A stretch of DNA of 64,000 nt from the NCBI RefSeq assembly GCF_051859125.1, contig NZ_JBHYGG010000013.1, forward strand, positions 17,463 to 81,462. The letters run 5' to 3'. This document shows, in pieces, positions 1 to 8,813 of the stretch. The translations under genes and the position numbers were made by a program. This DNA comes from Gemmata sp051859125. Lineage in GTDB: Bacteria > Planctomycetota > Planctomycetia > Gemmatales > Gemmataceae. The notes under the pieces were generated by a model. It was not told the origin of the DNA. It worked only from the letters and a program-made list of their open reading frames with translations, and ran no database searches. How positions within the stretch are numbered: the first letter of the stretch is position 1; each line of letters starts with the position of its first letter.

Positions 1-65
1 TCCTGGAGAACCAGGACACCGTGACCCACTACTTCCACCAACTCGGCCTGGACGGAAAGATCTGA
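1..65 (+). CDS. 3' end of a gene cut by the window edge
   Basis: An open frame enters from the left edge and ends at TGA 63-65; the visible tail reads LENQDTVTHYFHQLGLDGKI. Only about 20 residues are present, too few to recognise a family. It ends 7 bp before the stop of the converging SDR gene, so the two are tail to tail with almost no spacer. That this is a real gene is inferred from the uninterrupted frame with GC-rich third positions, and is not proven. Confidence 0.45.
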   Translation, partial: LENQDTVTHYFHQLGLDGKI

Positions 66-71
66 CGGCGC

Positions 72-863
72 TCAGTGCCGCTCGGCGTCGGTGACGGGGC
101 GCACGGCCATTTGCTGGGCGTCGAGGCCGCCGTCCACGGTGAACACGCTCCCGGTCGAGTACGACGCCCGGTCCGACGCCAGGAAGACGTACCACCACGC
201 GACGTCCTCGACGGTGGCGATGCGGCGGACCGGGATCTGCGCGATCACCGCTTCGCGCTCGGCCGGGCTGGACTTCAGGCCGAAGTCGGTGAGCGGCGTC
301 TCGACCAGCCCCGGCGCGACCGCGGCCGTGGTGAAGCCGTGCGGGGCGAGTTCGACCGCGAGTTGCCGCGTGAGCGCGTTCACCGCCCCCTTGCTCGCGT
401 CGTAGAGGGTGTGCAGCGGCTCGGACCGGGTCCCGTTGAGCGACGTGCTGAACAGGATGCGGCCGCCGCGCTTCGCGGCCGCGGCCCGCCGCACCACCTC
501 CCGCGCGACCGCGACCGGCACCCACACGTTGAGCCGGAACACGAAATCGAAGTGGTCGCGGGTGATCTGGTCGAGCGGCGGCTCCTTGTAGGTGCCGAGG
601 TTGTTCACGAGCACGTCGATGCCGCCGAACGCGGCCCACGCCTCGGCGACGAGCCGCTCGGGCTCGCCGTCCTTGAGCAGGTCGGCCTGCACATACCGGG
701 TGTGCTGGTAGTCGCTGAGGAGCCGTTGAACGTCCGGGCACTTCGCGAGCGGCTTCTCGCTGGTGACGACGACCTTCGCGCCGCTGGCCGCGAACGCCTG
801 CGCGACGCCGAGGCCGATCCCCTGGCTGCTCCCCGTCACGAGCGCCGACTTCCCCGGCAGCAT
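72..863 (-). CDS. SDR family NAD(P)-dependent oxidoreductase
   Basis: A 263-residue classical short-chain dehydrogenase/reductase, expected to be a soluble enzyme oxidising or reducing an alcohol/carbonyl with NAD(P). The Rossmann glycine motif TGSSQGIG is at residues 10-17, the NNLG motif at 87-90, a structural Asn at about 112 in LNVW, the catalytic Ser in FSTS (139-141), and YDASK gives Tyr154 and Lys158. The C-terminal FTVDGGLDAQQ is typical of the FabG-like branch. ATG 863 is preceded by a GGGGAA-type ribosome site. The substrate cannot be read from sequence. The gene diverges from the SMP-30-like gene at 933, with 69 bp between them. Confidence 0.9.
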   Translation of the reverse strand: MLPGKSALVTGSSQGIGLGVAQAFAASGAKVVVTSEKPLAKCPDVQRLLSDYQHTRYVQADLLKDGEPERLVAEAWAAFGGIDVLVNNLGTYKEPPLDQITRDHFDFVFRLNVWVPVAVAREVVRRAAAAKRGGRILFSTSLNGTRSEPLHTLYDASKGAVNALTRQLAVELAPHGFTTAAVAPGLVETPLTDFGLKSSPAEREAVIAQIPVRRIATVEDVAWWYVFLASDRASYSTGSVFTVDGGLDAQQMAVRPVTDAERH

Positions 864-932
864 GACCGATTCCCCGACTGGTGAACGCTCCGTATTCGGG
901 ATACGTTACGGACACCACCGCGAGGGACCACG

Positions 933-1898
933 ATGCGATCCACCGAAGCCCAGAAGTACATCACGCCCGGGACGGAAGAACCGAAGTTCCTGCCGGAAGG
1001 CCCGCGGATGATGTCGGTTTCGGGGCACTCGGTACTCGTATGGGTCAACATCCAGACCGCGGCCCTCGCGACCACAGGCAATCTCCACGCACACCATACT
1101 GAAGAGCTGCTGGACGACTTTTCGATGCCGTGCCCAGGGCGGCCGGGGTTTAGCCTTCCAGTTCTCAACGGTGATAAGGCGCTTGTGGGGGTCGAGAAGC
1201 AACTCCGCGTCTGCGATCTTGCCACGGCCGAGTGGTCCGATTCGCTCGCCACGATCCCCGACAACAACCCGCGGACCATTATCAACGACGGCGAGGTCGT
1301 GCCCGGCGGGAGGGCGGTCGTGTTCGGCACCAAGGACACGCACTTCAAGGAGCCGATCGCGCACCTGTACCTGTGGACGGCCGACGACAACCGGGTGTCG
1401 GTCCTCGCCGACAAGCAGCTCTGCTCGAACGGGAAGGTGTTCCGCACCGACGACCGCGGGCTGATCCTCTACGACATCGACACGCCAACCAAGAAGGTCG
1501 TGCGGTACCGGCTCGACGTCGCTTCCCGCACCGCCACGCCCGACGGTGTCGCCATCGACCTCGCCGAACAGGTCGGCTTCCCGGACGGTATGTGCGACTG
1601 CGGCGACGGCACCGTCATCATCGCGTTCTACAACCCGGACTACGCCGACGCCGGGAAGGCGATCAGGTTCGATCTCGCGACAGGCAAGGCCGTTGAAGAG
1701 TGGACGACACCCGGCTCGCCGCGGGTGACGTGCCCGCTACTCGTTCAGCGGCCGGACGGCGTAAAGCTGATTCTGACCACCGCGACCGAGGGGATGCCGG
1801 CCGAGGTGCGGGCGCGGTGCCCGAACGCCGGTTGCCTGTTCATCGCCGACACGCACCTCGACGCGTGCCCCGAACCGGAACTCGTGCGGATACCATAA
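933..1898 (+). CDS. SMP-30/gluconolactonase-like beta-propeller protein
   Basis: A 321-residue protein resembling the SMP-30/gluconolactonase/LRE family, which are calcium-dependent six-bladed beta-propeller lactonases. The N-terminal LPEGP (residues 20-24) matches the family's metal-binding Glu-Gly-Pro, the IINDGEVVPGG stretch matches the usual R/N-DG-x-DPxG strand, and GFPDGMCD matches the later PDG-hydrophobic-D element. There is no signal peptide, so it is probably cytoplasmic. A good GAGGGA ribosome site lies 8 bp before ATG 933. The match is motif-level, so the enzymatic activity is an inference and the family assignment is moderate. Confidence 0.65.
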   Translation: MRSTEAQKYITPGTEEPKFLPEGPRMMSVSGHSVLVWVNIQTAALATTGNLHAHHTEELLDDFSMPCPGRPGFSLPVLNGDKALVGVEKQLRVCDLATAEWSDSLATIPDNNPRTIINDGEVVPGGRAVVFGTKDTHFKEPIAHLYLWTADDNRVSVLADKQLCSNGKVFRTDDRGLILYDIDTPTKKVVRYRLDVASRTATPDGVAIDLAEQVGFPDGMCDCGDGTVIIAFYNPDYADAGKAIRFDLATGKAVEEWTTPGSPRVTCPLLVQRPDGVKLILTTATEGMPAEVRARCPNAGCLFIADTHLDACPEPELVRIP

Positions 1899-2074
1899 AT
1901 TCGCTGGTCGAGTGTGTCGAATGCGTTCAGAACCGGCGATAATTCCGGGTGGCGAAATCCGTCGAGTAAGTTATGCTGTGAACGAGCGCGCGGTGTCGTT
2001 CTCCCCAATCAGGTCTCATAACCGCCACTCCGCGTGTCCGCTGATTCATTCCTCCAGGTCCGGAAGGCTCACCC

Positions 2075-3088
2075 ATGCGGCCCCTCGCTTCCCGACAGCG
2101 CGGCTTCACACTGATCGAATTGCTGGTCGTCATCGCCATCATCGCGATTCTGATTGGCCTCCTTCTGCCGGCCGTGCAGAAGGTCCGCGAGGCCGCCGCC
2201 CGGACCAAGTGTACCAACAACATCAAGCAGATCGCACTCGCGTGCCACGCCTACGCCGACGCGACCGGCGGCATCCCGGCGGCGTGCATCATGAACAGCT
2301 ACACGGAGTACCCGTACACCAACGAGATCGGGCCGAACTGGGCGATCCTGATCCTCCCGTACATCGAGCAGGGGAACCTGTTCAACCAGTACGCGACGAG
2401 TATCAACTTGCACATGGCGGGGGTGACCACCGACGCCGGCTGGAAGACGATCCGCGGCACATCGGTCTCGACCTACCTGTGCCCGACCGACCCGTACAAC
2501 CAGTCGGATTACACCGCGGGTGCGAACGGGAGCCTCGCGAATGTGAGCAACTGGAAGCGCGGCAACTACGGCGCGAACGTCGGGCCTTTCCATACGCTCA
2601 GCGGCCACCAAAATCAGGCCGCACCTGTCGGGGACTGGGGCTTCGTGGGCCGCGGGCCGTTCACGATGGTCGTCGGGAACTACCGCCGCATCGGGCTCGG
2701 CATTCAGGGCATCCCTGACGGTAGCTCGAACACAATCCTCATTAACGAACTCCGCGCGGCGATGGTCCCGACCGACGCTCGCGGGGTGTGGGCGTTCGGC
2801 CTCGCCGCGTCGAGCCTGACGGTGGGCAACGCGATGGGCGACTGCACCACTCCCAACGACAAGAACCCGCGTTCGGACGACATGAAGGACGCGGTCGAGG
2901 ACGGGGCCAACAGCCTTGGGTCTTGCAGCGACTGCAGTAACAATCAGGGACAGGCCCGCAGCCTGCACACCGGCGGCGTGAACGCGGCGATGGCCGACGG
3001 CAGCGTCCGGTTCGTCCGCAACGACATCACTCGACAGGCGTGGTGGATCATCCAGGGGTCGCACGACGGCCAGGTGAACATCGACTGA
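2075..3088 (+). CDS. DUF1559 pilin-like protein (type IV prepilin N-terminus)
   Basis: A 337-residue DUF1559 protein, a family greatly expanded in planctomycetes. A prepilin-type signal, RGFTLIELLVVIAII, starts near residue 9, with cleavage expected after Gly and methylation of Phe; the conserved LLPAVQKVREAAAR follows. The family's C-terminal H-x-G-G-V-N-A-A-M-A-D-G-S-V-R-F motif is present near residue 300. It is probably assembled or anchored at the inner membrane by type II secretion/type IV pilus-like machinery; its function is unknown. A GGAAGG ribosome site precedes ATG 2075. It stands alone, unlike the second copy at 34170, which follows a lipoprotein gene. Confidence 0.93.
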   Translation: MRPLASRQRGFTLIELLVVIAIIAILIGLLLPAVQKVREAAARTKCTNNIKQIALACHAYADATGGIPAACIMNSYTEYPYTNEIGPNWAILILPYIEQGNLFNQYATSINLHMAGVTTDAGWKTIRGTSVSTYLCPTDPYNQSDYTAGANGSLANVSNWKRGNYGANVGPFHTLSGHQNQAAPVGDWGFVGRGPFTMVVGNYRRIGLGIQGIPDGSSNTILINELRAAMVPTDARGVWAFGLAASSLTVGNAMGDCTTPNDKNPRSDDMKDAVEDGANSLGSCSDCSNNQGQARSLHTGGVNAAMADGSVRFVRNDITRQAWWIIQGSHDGQVNID

Positions 3089-3110
3089 CCGCGGAATTGT
3101 CCTGAAGCGT

Positions 3111-3138
3111 GAGGCCCGGGGGTGCCACCCCGGGCCTC
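3111..3138. terminator. GC hairpin between converging genes
   Basis: An 11-bp perfect stem (GAGGCCCGGGG paired with CCCCGGGCCTC) and 6-nt loop lie 22 bp after the DUF1559 stop and 31 bp before the stop of the opposing UxaA gene. There is no T-run on either side, so it may be a bidirectional hairpin terminator or simply a transcription/mRNA-end barrier. Confidence 0.5.
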
Positions 3139-3169
3139 GACCGTTGAGATCTCTCGTCGAGTTCCGCGA

Positions 3170-4738
3170 TTACAGGGTCGGGCCGATCGACCACGGGGCG
3201 AACTCCTCCTCGCCCACGCCGTTGATCTCGCTCTTGGTCCGCTCGCCGCTCGCGGTCGCCAGGATCTTCTCGAAGATCTCCTTGCCCACCTCGGCCACCG
3301 TCGCGCCCTCCAGCACTCGGCCGGCGTTGATGTCCATGTCGCCGATCATGTGGTTGTACAGCGGCGAGTTCGTCGCCACCTTGATGCTCGGGGCCGGCTT
3401 GCACCCGAACACGCTCCCGCGGCCGGTGGTGAACACGCACACGTTCGCGCCGCCGGCCACGATGCCGGTCATGCTCACCGGGTCGTACCCCGGCGTGTCC
3501 ATGACGACGAACCCCTTCGCGGTCACCGGCTCGGCGTACTGGTACACGTCCACCATCGCCGTGCTGCCGGCCTTCGCGATCGCGCCCAGCGACTTCTCGT
3601 AGATCGTCGTCAGCCCGCCCTCCTTGTTCCCGGGTGACGGGTTGTTATTGATCTCCGCCCCGAACATGCTCGTGTACTTCTCCCACCACTTGATGCGGGC
3701 CACGAGCTTCTCGCCGACCTCCTGCGACACGGCCCGGCGGGTCAGGATGTGCTCGGCCCCGTAAATCTCCGGCGTCTCGCCGAGGATGCTCGTCCCGCCC
3801 TGCTGGACGATGAGGTCGCTCGCCACGCCGAGCGCCGGGTTCGCGGTCACGCCGCTGTTCCCGTCCGACCCGCCGCAGTTCGTGCCGAGGATGATGTGCT
3901 TCGCCGAGATCGACGTGCGCTTCACGTCGTTCACCCGCGGCAGCATCTCGGCGACGGCCTTGACGCCGGCCTCGACGGTCTTGCCGATCCCGCCGCACTC
4001 CTGGATCGAGAGCGACACCGGGGCCGACTTCGCGCCGCTCAGTTGCACGAGGTCCAGGTGCTCGTTGTCGATGAGGTGCGAGGCCTGCACGATTTCGCAG
4101 CCGAGGCCAACGAGCAGGTACGCCCCGACGTTGGGGTGTCGGGCAAACCCGGCGAGGGTGCGGTCGAGTTGCTGGTGGTCCGGGCCGTCGTACTGCATCC
4201 CGCAGCCCTGGCGGTGGACGATGGCGACGATCCCGTCCACGTTCGGGAACTTGTCGAGGATGCCGGCCGCCCGCACCCGCTCGGCGATGTACTTGCTGGT
4301 GCTCGCGGAGCAGTTCACCGTGCTGATGATGGCGAGGTAGTTGCGGGTGCCGTAGCGGAGGTGGTCCGGCTTGCCGGCCCCGCGGTCGTAGCCCATGAAC
4401 GAGCGGTGCTCGGCCGGCGGCGGCATCGGGGCGGGCACCTGGCTCGCGTAGGCGTAGTCCCGCTCGAACGCGCCGAGCTTCACGTTGTGGACGTGGATGT
4501 GCTCGCCCGGGTTCACGTCGCGGGCCGCGAACCCGATCACCTGCCCGTACTTCAAAATCGGCTCGCCGGCCGCGATCGACCGCACCGCGACCTTGTGGCC
4601 CATGCGGATCGCGGCCGGGACGTGGAGGGTGCCGCCGTCGAAGGAGATGTCGGCCCCAGTCGGGATGGGCTTGCGGCAGACGGCGATGTTGTCCTGCGGG
4701 CGGAGGTGAACGGCGTACTCGGAGAGTGGGGTAGCCAC
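3170..4738 (-). CDS. UxaA family hydrolase (altronate/galactarate dehydratase-like)
   Basis: A 522-residue member of the D-galactarate/altronate dehydratase family, which dehydrate sugar acids to 2-keto-3-deoxy acids. An N-terminal SAF-type domain (residues 1-90, HLRPQDNIAV near residue 11) is followed by the long C-terminal domain with HRQGCG, GTNCGGSDGNSG and GETPEIYGAEHIL, the family's metal-binding signature region. The open frame continues upstream to 5002, but that extension is arginine/proline-rich and unlike protein. I place the start at GTG 4738, with GAGGAA 8 bp upstream and the family N-terminus intact. The precise sugar acid is unknown. Confidence 0.88.
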   Translation of the reverse strand: MATPLSEYAVHLRPQDNIAVCRKPIPTGADISFDGGTLHVPAAIRMGHKVAVRSIAAGEPILKYGQVIGFAARDVNPGEHIHVHNVKLGAFERDYAYASQVPAPMPPPAEHRSFMGYDRGAGKPDHLRYGTRNYLAIISTVNCSASTSKYIAERVRAAGILDKFPNVDGIVAIVHRQGCGMQYDGPDHQQLDRTLAGFARHPNVGAYLLVGLGCEIVQASHLIDNEHLDLVQLSGAKSAPVSLSIQECGGIGKTVEAGVKAVAEMLPRVNDVKRTSISAKHIILGTNCGGSDGNSGVTANPALGVASDLIVQQGGTSILGETPEIYGAEHILTRRAVSQEVGEKLVARIKWWEKYTSMFGAEINNNPSPGNKEGGLTTIYEKSLGAIAKAGSTAMVDVYQYAEPVTAKGFVVMDTPGYDPVSMTGIVAGGANVCVFTTGRGSVFGCKPAPSIKVATNSPLYNHMIGDMDINAGRVLEGATVAEVGKEIFEKILATASGERTKSEINGVGEEEFAPWSIGPTL

Positions 4739-5083
4739 GTGCGATTCCTCGGTGACGGCGGGTATCCAGTCAGGGTAGTGAACGGCGGGGGGCGTTGTAA
4801 ACGGCGGGACCGCGGGAACGGTGCGGAAACCCAGACGGGGCAGCCCCGCCGGGGGACGGGCGGCACGGGTTGTAGGGTTCGCTCGGGTGCGGGGCGGGGG
4901 TGTTCCGGGCGGGCGGCTAAAGTCCGCTGTTGCGTGGGTGATACGGCGTTGTAGAATTGCCCAACACTTGACGCCTGCCCGTGTCCGTAACCGGCGGCTC
5001 ACCCTATCCTGACGGCCAACACGTTACGGGCCAGGGGGCCGGTGCATGTCCGCTTGTGCCGCGAGGCTGTGAAAGGTCGGGCG
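4739..5083. promoter_or_regulatory. Divergent intergenic region with a candidate forward promoter
   Basis: This 345-bp gap separates the minus-strand UxaA gene from the plus-strand small membrane protein. It holds no convincing gene. A forward sigma70-like candidate is TTGCGT (4930-4935), a 16-bp spacer and TAGAAT (4952-4957), about 125 bp before ATG 5084. A TTGACG box at 4968 has no matching -10. No reverse promoter for uxaA was recognised. Confidence 0.3.
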
Positions 5084-5293
5084 ATGGACAAAGCTCTCTG
5101 TTACGGGTCGCTCGCCGTCGCGATCCTGATGATGATCCTGTTCCTCCTCGACCTCATCATCGGGGTGCCGTTCGCGCCCAAGGTCGTCGACGCGAAGGAC
5201 GGGAACCCGTTCGCGTTCGTGGACGTACTCGGGTTCCTGGCGTCGGCGATCGTCGCGTACCTCGCGTTCAACGCCTCGAAGGACCTGAAGTGA
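5084..5293 (+). CDS. Small membrane protein, two predicted TM segments
   Basis: A 69-residue protein with two hydrophobic helices: residues about 5-26 (rich in Leu/Ile/Met) and about 46-62 (VLGFLASAIVAYLAF). They are separated by a short polar loop containing PKVVDAKDGNPF. ATG 5084 has GAAAGG 8 bp upstream; an upstream in-frame ATG at 5042 would add 14 polar residues without a ribosome site. I recognise no family. It converges on the CobA-HemD gene, ending 9 bp before that gene's stop. Function unknown. Confidence 0.7.
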   Translation: MDKALCYGSLAVAILMMILFLLDLIIGVPFAPKVVDAKDGNPFAFVDVLGFLASAIVAYLAFNASKDLK

Positions 5294-5302
5294 CCCGGCC
5301 GC

Positions 5303-6853
5303 TCAGTGGGCCGGCTCGGCCCGCGCCAGCCGCACGACCGCGTCGATCAGCCCGTCTTCCGTGAACACGTCTGCTTCGGCTGCAACGGGATACCCCAAGT
5401 CGCGGATTGCCTTACCCGTTTCCGGGCTGATCGCGACCAGGTGGACCTCTCCGCGGGCGACCCGCCCGCGGATCGTCTCGTCGAACGCGCCCAGCACCCC
5501 GCGGGCGATGTTGGAACTCGGCAGCGTGACGTACCGGATCTCGCCGCGCCGCAGCGCGTCGAGGACCGCGCCCTCGGGCGCGACCGCGTCCACCTGGTCG
5601 TACACGGTGACCTGTTCCACCGCGGCCGCGACCCGCGCCAGTTCCTGCCGGAGCAGGTCGCGGCCGCGGTTCGCCCGCGCCAGCAGCACCCGCTGCCCGG
5701 TGACGTGCGGCCCGAGCGCGACCGCGAGCCCCTCGGACGAGAACGTGGCTTCGGGGACCACGTCGGCCCGCACCCGGTACTCCCGCAGCGCGGCCGCGGT
5801 CTTCGGGCCGATGGTCGCGATCCTCACCCGGCCGAGCACCCGCAGGTCGAGCCCGAGCGCGTCGACGCGGCGGAGCAGGGCGTGGACCCCGTTGGCGCTC
5901 GTGAACACGAGCCAGTCCCACTCGCCCCGCTGGAGCTGCGCGACCGCGGCGTCGGTCCCGCCGAGGTCGGCCGGCTCGCAGATGTCCACGGCGCTGAGCC
6001 GCGACACGACCGCCCCGAGGTGCTCGAGCTTCCGCACCATCCCGAGCGCCTGGTGCCGCGGCCGGGTGACGAGGACGCGGCGGCCGAACAGCGGCCGCGA
6101 CTCGTACCACGGGGTCGCGGAGCGGCGGGCGATTGCGTCGCCGATGAGGATGAGCCCGGGGGCCTCCAGGCCGCCGTGACGGCGGGCGTCCTCGATCTTG
6201 TCGAGGGCCGCGTACACCGACCGCTGCTCGCCCGACGACACCCGTTCGACGACCGCGGCCGGGGTCTTCGGGTCCTTCCCGTGCTTCAGCAGCTCCGAGA
6301 CGATGATCGGCAGCCGGGCGATCCCCATGTAGATCGCGAGCGTGCCGGGGAACGCGGAGAGGGCCTTCCAGTCGATGCGGCTGCCGGGCTTGTTCGGCAG
6401 CTCGTGCCCGGTGACGAACGCGATGGCGCTGGCGTGGTCGCGGTGCGTCAGCGGGATCTCCAGGTACGCGCCGGCGGCGACCGCGGCCGTGACCCCGGGC
6501 ACGATCTCGTAGGCGATCCCGGCGGTCCGCAGCGCCTCGGCCTCCTCGCCCCCGCGGCCGAAGATGAGCGGGTCGCCGCCCTTGAGCCGCACCACGGTTT
6601 TCCCGGCGCGGGCCGTCTCGATCAGGAGCGAGTGGATGTGCGGGTACTTGTCCGGGTGCTGGCCCGGCAGCTCGCGGACGCACATCTTGTGGGCGGTCGG
6701 CGCCGCGAACTCCAGCAGCCGCTCGGGGACCAGTTGGTCGTAGAGCACCAGGTCGGCGCGGGCCAGCACCTCGGCGGCGCGGAGCGTCAGCAGCCCGGGG
6801 CTCCCCGGCCCCGCGCCCACCAAGAACACCAGCGGTTGCGACGGGTCAGTCAT
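5303..6853 (-). CDS. cobA-hemD: Uroporphyrinogen-III C-methyltransferase/synthase fusion (CobA-HemD)
   Basis: A 516-residue two-domain tetrapyrrole enzyme. Residues 1-250 are an SAM-dependent uroporphyrinogen-III methyltransferase: GAGPGSPGLLTLRA at 12-25, then VRLKGGDPLIFGRGGEE and EIVPGVTAAVAAGAY, all classic SUMT motifs. Residues about 255-516 form a HemD-type uroporphyrinogen-III synthase domain (RRVLVTRPRHQA, LVFTSANGVHAL). The protein would close the uroporphyrinogen ring and then make precorrin-2 for siroheme or B12. HemD sequences are weakly conserved, so that half rests on the known domain order and the TSANGV motif. It lies 112 bp downstream of tatC on the same strand. Confidence 0.93.
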   Translation of the reverse strand: MTDPSQPLVFLVGAGPGSPGLLTLRAAEVLARADLVLYDQLVPERLLEFAAPTAHKMCVRELPGQHPDKYPHIHSLLIETARAGKTVVRLKGGDPLIFGRGGEEAEALRTAGIAYEIVPGVTAAVAAGAYLEIPLTHRDHASAIAFVTGHELPNKPGSRIDWKALSAFPGTLAIYMGIARLPIIVSELLKHGKDPKTPAAVVERVSSGEQRSVYAALDKIEDARRHGGLEAPGLILIGDAIARRSATPWYESRPLFGRRVLVTRPRHQALGMVRKLEHLGAVVSRLSAVDICEPADLGGTDAAVAQLQRGEWDWLVFTSANGVHALLRRVDALGLDLRVLGRVRIATIGPKTAAALREYRVRADVVPEATFSSEGLAVALGPHVTGQRVLLARANRGRDLLRQELARVAAAVEQVTVYDQVDAVAPEGAVLDALRRGEIRYVTLPSSNIARGVLGAFDETIRGRVARGEVHLVAISPETGKAIRDLGYPVAAEADVFTEDGLIDAVVRLARAEPAH

Positions 6854-6965
6854 TTGACCTCGGGAACCCTGTACCTGCGGAATGGGGACCGCGGCAACCG
6901 CCGCCCTCGACGACTCGTCCTCGGTTCCGCGCTCCCCGTTCAGCGTTCCGCACTTCGGGGTGCCG

Positions 6966-8243
6966 TCAGACGGCGACTTCCTCGGCCTCGGCCTCTTCGA
7001 GGGCCTCGTGCGCCGCCGGGAAGTAGTGGCACACCGCGATCCCGAGCAGGTACAGGCCGAACATCGGCACGAACATGTACAGCATCGTGATGACGTCCGG
7101 GGTCGGGGTGATGAGCGCCGCGAACACGGCCATCACCATGAACGCCTGCCGCCACTTCGAGAGGTAGTCCGCGGCGGTGAAGACGCCGATGCGGTTGAGG
7201 AACACCATGAGCAGCGGCGTCTGGAACGAGACGCCGAACACGAGGGGCAGGACGAGGGCTAACCCGAGCCACTCGCGGAGGCGGATCTCCGGGTCCAGCC
7301 CGAGCCACTCGTTGAACCCGAGCAGTGCCTTGACGGCCCCAGGGAGGACGATGAACTGGCACAGCACCACGCCCGCGAGGAACAGCACCAGGCTCGGCGC
7401 GAACATGCTGTAGATGTGCTGCCGCTCGTGCGGGTACAGCCCGGCCCCGACGAACGCCCAGAACTGGTACAGCAGGAACGGGCTCGCGAGCACGATGCTG
7501 CACAGGATCGACACCTTGAAGTACACGACGAACCCCTCCTGCACGCTCAGCGTGCTGAGGTACTGCCGGTTCTCCAGGAGTCCCTCGCCCATGTTCGTCA
7601 GGTGGGTGAACCGGGCCGGGACGACCAGGGCCTCGATCTCGACCTCCTTCGCCTTGACCTGCCCGGCCGGGAGCCCGAGTGCCTCCGCGAGCGGGGCCGT
7701 CGGGAGGACGATGGGCATCTTCACGGGCGTCAGGCGGAGGATCGTGATCTCCTCGGGGGAGAGGGCCGTGAGGCTGTTGTTGTTCGCTTCCAGCTTCCGC
7801 TGGATCGCCTGCGGCGTTTTCACGTAGATCGCCAACTCGTCCGGGGTCAGGTCGTCGGGCTTGCCCCCCGCCATCTCCACCTTCTCCAGTATGCGCAGGG
7901 TCTCCCGCTTCTGCTCCGACGTGGCCGTCGCGGCCGCCCCGAGTTTCTCCCTCGCAACTTTTTCGATTCGACGGTAGTAGAAGTCGCGGACCTGCGACTC
8001 GACGGGCTCGGTGATGACCTTGAGCATCGGCTTTCCGACGCCGATCCGCGGGTTCTTCATCGCGTCGCCGACGCCGTCGAGGACGAACCCGATGACCAGG
8101 AAGAAGCACAGCCACTTGATCGCGTTGAACATCCGCACGCGGAGTTCTTCGATGTGCTCGCCGAACGACATCCTCGTGTCTTTGAAGATGTCGTCCGGAT
8201 ACTCGCCGTACTTGTTTTTCGTGGGTCGACTGGTCGCGGCCAT
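6966..8243 (-). CDS. tatC: Twin-arginine translocase subunit TatC with enlarged first periplasmic loop
   Basis: A 425-residue TatC, the multi-spanning receptor for twin-arginine signal peptides in the cytoplasmic membrane. The cytoplasmic N-terminal motif SFGEHIEELRVRM is at residues 26-38 and the conserved FWAFVGAGLYPHE lies near residue 250; five further TM segments follow. Typical TatC is about 250 residues. The extra length sits between TM1 (about 41-56) and TM2 (about 230-250), a stretch of roughly 170 mostly polar residues that should face the periplasm. Two probable Tat substrates, DUF1501 (35657) and SOD (53376), are in this window. No tatA/tatB is adjacent. Confidence 0.93.
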   Translation of the reverse strand: MAATSRPTKNKYGEYPDDIFKDTRMSFGEHIEELRVRMFNAIKWLCFFLVIGFVLDGVGDAMKNPRIGVGKPMLKVITEPVESQVRDFYYRRIEKVAREKLGAAATATSEQKRETLRILEKVEMAGGKPDDLTPDELAIYVKTPQAIQRKLEANNNSLTALSPEEITILRLTPVKMPIVLPTAPLAEALGLPAGQVKAKEVEIEALVVPARFTHLTNMGEGLLENRQYLSTLSVQEGFVVYFKVSILCSIVLASPFLLYQFWAFVGAGLYPHERQHIYSMFAPSLVLFLAGVVLCQFIVLPGAVKALLGFNEWLGLDPEIRLREWLGLALVLPLVFGVSFQTPLLMVFLNRIGVFTAADYLSKWRQAFMVMAVFAALITPTPDVITMLYMFVPMFGLYLLGIAVCHYFPAAHEALEEAEAEEVAV

Positions 8244-8512
8244 GTGGACGGACCCCGCGGTAGGGTGTTACCCAACCCCGGAGCGGAGGTGCCCGAACGG
8301 TTGGCGAAGTACGAGGTAGGTGCGGAAGGTCGGTGTCATCTTAGGGAACCGGCCGCCCCCGCTCAAGGCGGGGTTGCGGGGGCGAATTGTGCCGGATACG
8401 CCGCCGGGCCGCACCCGCGGCCGGCCCGCCGCGTGCGGATTCCCCGCAACGCGCGGCGAGAGCAGCGAATAATGACCCCGGACGGGTTCCGGCCGATGCG
8501 AAGGAGTCTCCC

Positions 8513-8734
8513 ATGCGCCGGGTGCTGATCGTCGGACTGCTGCTGATGTCGTGCGCCGCGTGTACGCGGTTCGCCGGCCCGCTCGCGGTGCGGCAGATGG
8601 ACCGGGCCGACGCCCCCGGGTACACGATCGAGGAGCAGCAGAAGCGCGGCCGCGCGCGGCTCGCGATCACCGAGGACGATTGGGCCGTCGGCCCGAACGC
8701 CTACATCGACCGCCCCAGCCCCATCGGGCGGTGA
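8513..8734 (+). CDS. Small putative lipoprotein
   Basis: A 73-residue protein with a short signal peptide MRRVLIVGLLLMSCAAC; either Cys14 or Cys17 could be the lipidated residue. The mature part is charged (MDRADAPGYTIEEQQKRGRARLAITEDDW) and ends in a proline-containing tail. AAGGAG lies 7 bp before ATG 8513, a strong ribosome site. It is divergent from tatC and ends 79 bp before the converging DUF4159 gene. No family recognised; it resembles the many short cell-envelope lipoproteins of planctomycetes. Confidence 0.72.
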   Translation: MRRVLIVGLLLMSCAACTRFAGPLAVRQMDRADAPGYTIEEQQKRGRARLAITEDDWAVGPNAYIDRPSPIGR

Positions 8735-8813
8735 CGCGGTTGAGCCACCGGGCTTGCCCCCGTGGGGGGCAAACCGCAGAAGACCACGGGGATGAACCCC
8801 GCGGCTCGATACA

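Noticed and set aside
8735..8813. GAGCCACCGGGCTTGCCCCCGTGG-like stretch similar to that at 35216
   Set aside because: Possible third palindrome family, but pairing is poor here and only two similar sites were found, so it was not listed as a repeat.
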